A stretch of DNA of 64,000 nucleotides from Bifidobacterium moraviense. GTDB taxonomy: Bacteria > Actinomycetota > Actinomycetes > Actinomycetales > Bifidobacteriaceae. A model generated the notes under the pieces. It saw only the letters and a program-made list of their open reading frames with translations, was not told the DNA's origin and ran no database searches. This document shows, piece after piece, positions 60,085 through 64,000 of the stretch. The DNA is taken from contig NZ_JAAIIH010000001.1 of NCBI RefSeq assembly GCF_012932365.1, forward strand, positions 186,001 to 250,000. Reading direction: 5' to 3'. Position numbers and translations under genes: made by a program. Position 1 is the first letter of the stretch. The number at the start of each line of letters is the position of its first letter.

Positions 60085-60222
60085 CCGCTGCGTTGACGCC
60101 GGAGCGCGCAACGGCCGCTTCATTCCGGGCCTTGACTTCGAGCGCTTGAAGTCGGTATATCCGATGATGGCGGGCGGCATTCAGAGCCCGGAGAACATGT
60201 TCGCCAAGGAGGCGGCCGGATG
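60085..60222 (+). pseudogene. Possible tail fragment of a lost gene
   Basis: The frame ending at TGA 60220-60222 encodes NGRFIPGLDFERLKSVYP and MMAGGIQSPENMFAKEAAG just before the methyltransferase. It has coding character (good codon usage and composition) but no start codon in a sensible place. It looks like a 3' remnant of a gene lost after hemW. I do not recognise the family. Confidence 0.35.
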
Positions 60223-61002
60223 ATAGTCGATGAGCGCATCGATCATGGCGTTCCCTTTGATTGGGGGCGCATATCAGACGAATATGCGAGGTACCGCGAC
60301 ATCTATCCGGTGCGCTTCTACCGGAGGATCCTTGACCGTGGCCTGTGCTGTGACGGACAGCATGTTCTTGATCTGGGCACCGGTACGGGCGTGATTCCGC
60401 GGGCCATGGCACGGTATGGCGCGACATGGGTTGGCGTCGACATTTCCGAACGGCAGATCGCCCAGGCACGTCGGCTTTCCGACGGCATGGGCATCGCATA
60501 TCAGGCGATGCCGGCGGAACGGATTGACTTCCCCGACGATACGTTTGACGTGATCACGGCATGCCAATGCTTCTGGTATTTCAACCATGAGGCGATCCAC
60601 GGCACGCTGCATCGCATCCTCAAGCCGAATGGGCGTCTCCTCGTGCTGTACATGGCATGGCTGCCGTTCGAGGACCCGATCGCGGGGACGAGCGAGCGAC
60701 TGATTCTGCACTACAATCCGAACTGGAGCGGTGCGGGGGAGCGGATGCGTCCGATCGACATTCCCGCCTGCTACGAGGACGGTTTCAAGCTCGTTCATCA
60801 TGAGGAATACAGACTCGCCGTGTCGTTCACACGCGAAAGTTGGAACGGGCGGGTGAAGGCGTGCCGGGGCGTCGGCGCATCTCTCTCAGCGCATGAGATC
60901 GCTGCGTGGGAACGGGAGCATAGGGCGCTGCTCGAACGCATCGCCCCGGAACGGTTCGAGGTGCTGCATTATGCCGCGATGGCCGAGCTGGAACGCATCT
61001 GA
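60220..61002 (+). CDS. Class I SAM-dependent methyltransferase
   Basis: A 260-aa methyltransferase. The SAM-binding motif I is VLDLGTGTGVIP, and the post-I acidic residue is in WVGVDISERQIAQAR. Motif IV region is DTFDVITACQCFWYFN, and HGTLHRILKPNGRLLVLYM follows. It resembles UbiE/Methyltransf_11 family enzymes; the substrate is unknown. AAGGAGG lies just before the ATG, which overlaps the stop of the upstream fragment (ATGA). The GC content is lower than in the flanking genes. Confidence 0.9.
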   Translation: MIVDERIDHGVPFDWGRISDEYARYRDIYPVRFYRRILDRGLCCDGQHVLDLGTGTGVIPRAMARYGATWVGVDISERQIAQARRLSDGMGIAYQAMPAERIDFPDDTFDVITACQCFWYFNHEAIHGTLHRILKPNGRLLVLYMAWLPFEDPIAGTSERLILHYNPNWSGAGERMRPIDIPACYEDGFKLVHHEEYRLAVSFTRESWNGRVKACRGVGASLSAHEIAAWEREHRALLERIAPERFEVLHYAAMAELERI

Positions 61003-61039
61003 TCATCGACGAACCGGCATATAGAGGAATCGAAATCAG

Positions 61040-61612
61040 CTACTCCACCCCGCCTAGCAGCGTGTGCGCGTAGGTGTGGAGCTGCTCGCGGGTGAGCGTG
61101 TGGCCGCGCAGATACGCCCAGTCGAGCACGAGCATCAGCGTGTTCGCGTACTGGTCGGCGACGAGCTCCGCGGGCAGGTCGCAGCGGTCCTGCTCCACGC
61201 AGGTGCGCATCAGCTCGCGCGCCTCGTCCCGGATGACCGTGTGCAGGCTGGAGAACAGCGGCCCTTCGGGCGGATTGTGCTCCAGCATCGCGCGCAGCAG
61301 GTCCGTGTGCGCTTCCATTGCGTCGGCCATGGCGTCGAGCGCCGCGTCCACGCGCAGCTTCGACTCGACCGATGCGAGCTCCGCTGCGCTTACCGGGCCC
61401 GCCAGAGCGGTCCAGCAGTAGACGACCAGATCGTCGCGGTCCTCGAAGTAGTTGTAGAACGTGGCGCGCGGGTATCCGGCGCGCTCGCACAGCTCGTTGA
61501 CGCTGATGCCGATGAGCGGCTTTTCGGCGAGCAGCGAGGTCATTGCGCCGAGAAACGCGTCGAGCGTGCGCTGCGTGCCGCGCGTGAGCTTGCCGTTGAG
61601 ATCCTTCTTCAT
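61040..61612 (-). CDS. TetR-family transcriptional regulator
   Basis: A 190-aa repressor. The N-terminal HTH is TRGTQRTLDAFLGAMTSLLAEKPLIGISVNELCERAGYPRATFYNYFEDRDDLV. The C-terminal ligand domain is about 75-190. Start MKKDLNGKLTRG fits the normal TetR length; upstream codons are low-complexity. It is divergent from the OYE gene. The near-perfect inverted repeat between them (61761-61823) is the obvious operator. It likely responds to an electrophile or flavin-enzyme substrate and represses OYE and SDR, an inference. Confidence 0.92.
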   Translation of the reverse strand: MKKDLNGKLTRGTQRTLDAFLGAMTSLLAEKPLIGISVNELCERAGYPRATFYNYFEDRDDLVVYCWTALAGPVSAAELASVESKLRVDAALDAMADAMEAHTDLLRAMLEHNPPEGPLFSSLHTVIRDEARELMRTCVEQDRCDLPAELVADQYANTLMLVLDWAYLRGHTLTREQLHTYAHTLLGGVE

Positions 61613-61760
61613 GCCGTTTCCGTCCGTTTCCGTTCCTCGCTCGTGGCGTTCTTGGTGACGCTGCTGTGCTGTGCGCATGGTTGCCGCGGGCGATCCGTTG
61701 GATCCACTGGCTGCGTGCCCGCTGCGATGCGCGACATCGTTCGGCTTCAGCATATCCCAA

Positions 61761-61823
61761 TGTCCAGAATTTTGCAGTTGTCCAAAATCATGCGTATATT
61801 AGACAACTGTAAAAATCTGGACG
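61761..61823. promoter_or_regulatory. TetR operator overlapping the OYE promoter
   Basis: Arms at 61761-61782 and 61802-61823 are inverted with 19 of 22 matches and a 19-nt spacer; the shared core is CAGTTGTC / GACAACTG. The promoter TTGCAG (61772-61777), 17-nt spacer and TATATT (61795-61800) lies inside it, so binding would block RNA polymerase. This AT-rich palindrome stands out sharply from the surrounding GC-rich DNA. Confidence 0.85.
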
Positions 61824-61841
61824 ATTGGAAAGTTGGAAACC

Positions 61842-63143
61842 ATGGCACATGAGACGAACGGAACGGCGACGCTGCTCGCCGAACCCCTGCCCCTGCCCTG
61901 CGGTGCGACGGTGAAGAACCGGTTCTACAAATCCGCGATGAACGAGGCGCTCGCCGGACGCGACTGCGCGCCCACCGACGCGCACGTGCGCCTCTACCGC
62001 ACATGGGCGAGGGGAGGGGCGGGCGTGCTCGTCACCGGCAACGTGATGGTCGACCGCACGCAGCTCGGCGAACCCGGCAACGTGGCCGTCGAGGACGAGC
62101 GCGACCTCGCCATGCTGCGGCGCTGGGCCGCCGCCGGCACCGAGAACGGCACGCACTGCTGGATGCAGATCAACCATCCCGGCCGGCAGTCGCCCATCAC
62201 CATCAATCCGCATCCGCTCGCGCCCAGCGCCGGCACGGTTGACGGCGGCTACGGCAGGTTCTTCGCCGAACCGACCGAACTGACGCGCGAGCAGATCCGG
62301 GACATCGTGCGCCGATTCGCCACCACGGCGCGCATCGCCAAGAAGGCCGGCTTCACCGGCGTGGAGATCCACGCGGCGCACGGCTACCTCATCAACCAGT
62401 TCCTCTCGCCGCTCGACAACCGCCGCACCGACGAATACGGCGGCAGCCTGGAGAACCGCGCCCGATTCCTGTTCGACGTGTTCGACGCGGTGCGCGAGGC
62501 GGTCGGCCCCGACTTTCCGGTCGCGGTGAAACTCAACTCGTCCGACGTGCCGATCGCCGTCAAGGTCAACGAGAAGGGCAGTGTGCCCGGCGGGTTCAGC
62601 GAGGAGGAATCCATCTGGGTCATGAAGCAGCTGGAGACCCGCGGCGTGGACCTCATCGACATCTCCGGCGGTACCTATGCCAAGCCGGTCATCCAGACCA
62701 ATGCCGGTGCGGCCGAGGACCGCCGCCGTGGCGTCTACTTCACCGACTTCGCGCGCCGCGTCAAGGGCGAACTGACCGTGCCGGTCGCTTTGACCGGCGG
62801 CTTCCGCAACGCCGGGGACATGGAGCGGGCGCTCGGCGAAGGCATCACGCAGATGATCGGCATCGCGCGTCCCCTCGCGCTCGTGCCCGACCTGCCGAAC
62901 CGCATCATCCGCGACGGCTGGCGGGGCTCCGTCGACCTGCCGCGCGTGACGACCGGCATCACGGCGCTCGACAAGGCGTTCGGCGGCATTCTGGTGATCA
63001 GCTGGTTCGAAGTGCAGATGAACCGCATCGGACGCGGCAAGCGCCCCGATCCACGCATCGGCGGCCTTCGCGCGCTCCTGTTCGCCGTCAGACAGCACGG
63101 TCCCGCCGCGCTCGCCCCGCGCCGCCGCAGGGGCCGGCAGTGA
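61842..63143 (+). CDS. NADH:flavin oxidoreductase, old yellow enzyme family
   Basis: A 433-aa FMN-dependent ene-reductase-like protein of the OYE superfamily. The barrel contains KNRFYKSAMNEALAG, MQINHPGRQSP, the substrate-binding HAAHGYLINQFLSPLDNRRTDEYGGSLENRARF, and GGTYAKPVIQ, ending with GGFRNAGDMERALGEG. It has no C-terminal [4Fe-4S]/FAD-binding module, so it is the short OYE type with an extra helical C-terminus (about 360-433). The ATG at 61842 lies behind GGAAAGTTGGAAACC. It is controlled by the operator just upstream. Confidence 0.92.
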   Translation: MAHETNGTATLLAEPLPLPCGATVKNRFYKSAMNEALAGRDCAPTDAHVRLYRTWARGGAGVLVTGNVMVDRTQLGEPGNVAVEDERDLAMLRRWAAAGTENGTHCWMQINHPGRQSPITINPHPLAPSAGTVDGGYGRFFAEPTELTREQIRDIVRRFATTARIAKKAGFTGVEIHAAHGYLINQFLSPLDNRRTDEYGGSLENRARFLFDVFDAVREAVGPDFPVAVKLNSSDVPIAVKVNEKGSVPGGFSEEESIWVMKQLETRGVDLIDISGGTYAKPVIQTNAGAAEDRRRGVYFTDFARRVKGELTVPVALTGGFRNAGDMERALGEGITQMIGIARPLALVPDLPNRIIRDGWRGSVDLPRVTTGITALDKAFGGILVISWFEVQMNRIGRGKRPDPRIGGLRALLFAVRQHGPAALAPRRRRGRQ

Positions 63144-63188
63144 ATCAGCAACCACATCGGAAGCCACACGAATCGAAGGAGCCGTCGA

Positions 63189-64000
63189 ATGAACGGGATT
63201 CAAACCAGAACCATCGCCATCGTCACCGGCGCGTCGTCGGGCCTCGGCGCGGCGTTCCTCGAGGCGATCGTCGCGCGTTACCGCAATCTCGATGAGATAT
63301 GGATCGTCGCCCGGCGCGAGCGGCGGCTGCGTGCGCTCGCCGGGAAGTACGGCAACTCGCATACGCGCATCCGCGCCATTCCGCTGGATCTGACCGGTCC
63401 TGACGCATATGGGACGCTGACGGGGCTGCTGGAGGATGAACGGCCGAACGTCCGTGTGCTGATCAACAACGCCGGATACGAGCGCGAGGGTGTGCTGCGC
63501 GACATGAGCCCCGCGGACATTCGCGCCATGATCGATCTCAACGTGACGGCCATGACGATGGTCAGTCGCGCCTGCCTGCCGTACATGGGCCGGGGGAGTT
63601 TCATAGTGGTCACCGGATCGGTGTCGTCCTTCGCGCCGATCCCGTGGCAGGCCGTGTATGCCGCAAGCAAGGCGTACGTGCGGTTTCTCGCCCGCGCGCT
63701 GCACGAGGAGGAGCGCGAGCGGGGCGTGAACGTGCTGCTGTTCAACCCCGGCAACATGGACACCGAGATGAACGTGCGCGGCGCCGTGTCCGGCAAGCTT
63801 GCCCGGCTGCCGTATCTCGATCTGAGGAGGGAGACCGTGCGGACGCTGACCCGTGCGGAACGCGGATGCGCCTCGTACACGCCGCTGGCGTTCTACAAGC
63901 TGTACCGGGCATTCGCCAAGCTGGCGCCCTCCGCGCTTGCCGTCCGCGTGACCAGTCTGAAGTCGGGCGGAGCCGCGGCTCCGCCTCGGAACGGCGCCGT
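63189..64000 (+). CDS. Short-chain dehydrogenase/reductase (3' end outside window)
   Basis: At least 270 codons of an SDR. The nucleotide motif is TGASSGLG at 13-20, followed by LINNAG. The active site is Ser in TGSVSSF and YxxxK in YAASKAYV. The frame stays open to the window edge. It has AAGGAG upstream of the ATG and begins 46 nt after the OYE stop, so it is probably in the same TetR-controlled operon. Substrate unknown. Confidence 0.9.
   Translation, partial: MNGIQTRTIAIVTGASSGLGAAFLEAIVARYRNLDEIWIVARRERRLRALAGKYGNSHTRIRAIPLDLTGPDAYGTLTGLLEDERPNVRVLINNAGYEREGVLRDMSPADIRAMIDLNVTAMTMVSRACLPYMGRGSFIVVTGSVSSFAPIPWQAVYAASKAYVRFLARALHEEERERGVNVLLFNPGNMDTEMNVRGAVSGKLARLPYLDLRRETVRTLTRAERGCASYTPLAFYKLYRAFAKLAPSALAVRVTSLKSGGAAAPPRNGA

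Overview
The window is 64 kb of high-GC actinobacterial chromosome, almost certainly Bifidobacterium. Markers are the Xfp-type phosphoketolase at the left edge (the bifid-shunt enzyme), a fused shikimate kinase/3-dehydroquinate synthase in an aroC-aroKB-aroQ cluster, a complete SUF iron-sulfur operon, strong AGGAGG-type ribosome binding sites, frequent GTG/TTG starts and many 1-11 nt gene overlaps. The species cannot be told from this window. Nearly all of it is core housekeeping DNA; there is no prophage, no CRISPR array and no intact transposase gene.

Layout. 1-8.2 kb: phosphoketolase (partial, minus), GMP synthase, a DUF1846 protein and a P-type cation ATPase. 8.2-13.6 kb: xanthine phosphoribosyltransferase plus NCS2 permease (minus), then a small membrane protein overlapping a UvrD/PcrA helicase with a long Ser/Gly/Tyr linker. 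13.6-17.4 kb: an accessory two-gene unit on the minus strand, a NUDIX hydrolase overlapping a 1090-aa PLD-nuclease/SF2-helicase/DUF3427 protein, which looks like a defence or nucleic-acid-conflict module. 17.5-20 kb: DUF4418 membrane protein plus a MacB/FtsX-type ABC exporter. 20-27.4 kb: rpsD, a holin-like membrane protein, a phosphoglycerate-mutase family protein, DUF948, alaS, ruvX, mltG. 27.5-31.4 kb: an orphan A24 peptidase and the shikimate genes. 31.4-41 kb: an AbiEi-like/PD-(D/E)xK gene between hairpin repeats and pyrG, then sufB-D-C, sufS, sufU and a MIP18/PaaD-like gene. 41-49.3 kb: glgC, an rRNA methyltransferase, tRNA-Leu(GAG), then rsmE-HIT-phoH-ybeY-corC-era. 49.3-58.6 kb: a DUF559 nuclease gene bracketed by palindromic repeats, an acyl-CoA ligase, rplY, ilvE, a small XRE regulator in a lower-GC pocket, a TRIC-family channel, rpsT and lepA. 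58.6-64 kb: three repeat families stacked in front of hemW, whose 5' end is partly duplicated around one of them; then a methyltransferase, a TetR regulator, an old-yellow-enzyme gene behind a near-perfect operator, and an SDR gene that runs off the window.

The most interesting material is intergenic. A structured element of about 63 nt occurs after guaA and at the start of hemW, with conserved linkers and three compensatory base-pair changes in one stem. A perfect 28-bp inverted repeat sits between sufC and sufS. A second palindromic repeat family brackets the DUF559 nuclease gene. Together with the PLD-helicase-DUF3427/NUDIX pair, these are the best candidates for something not yet described.
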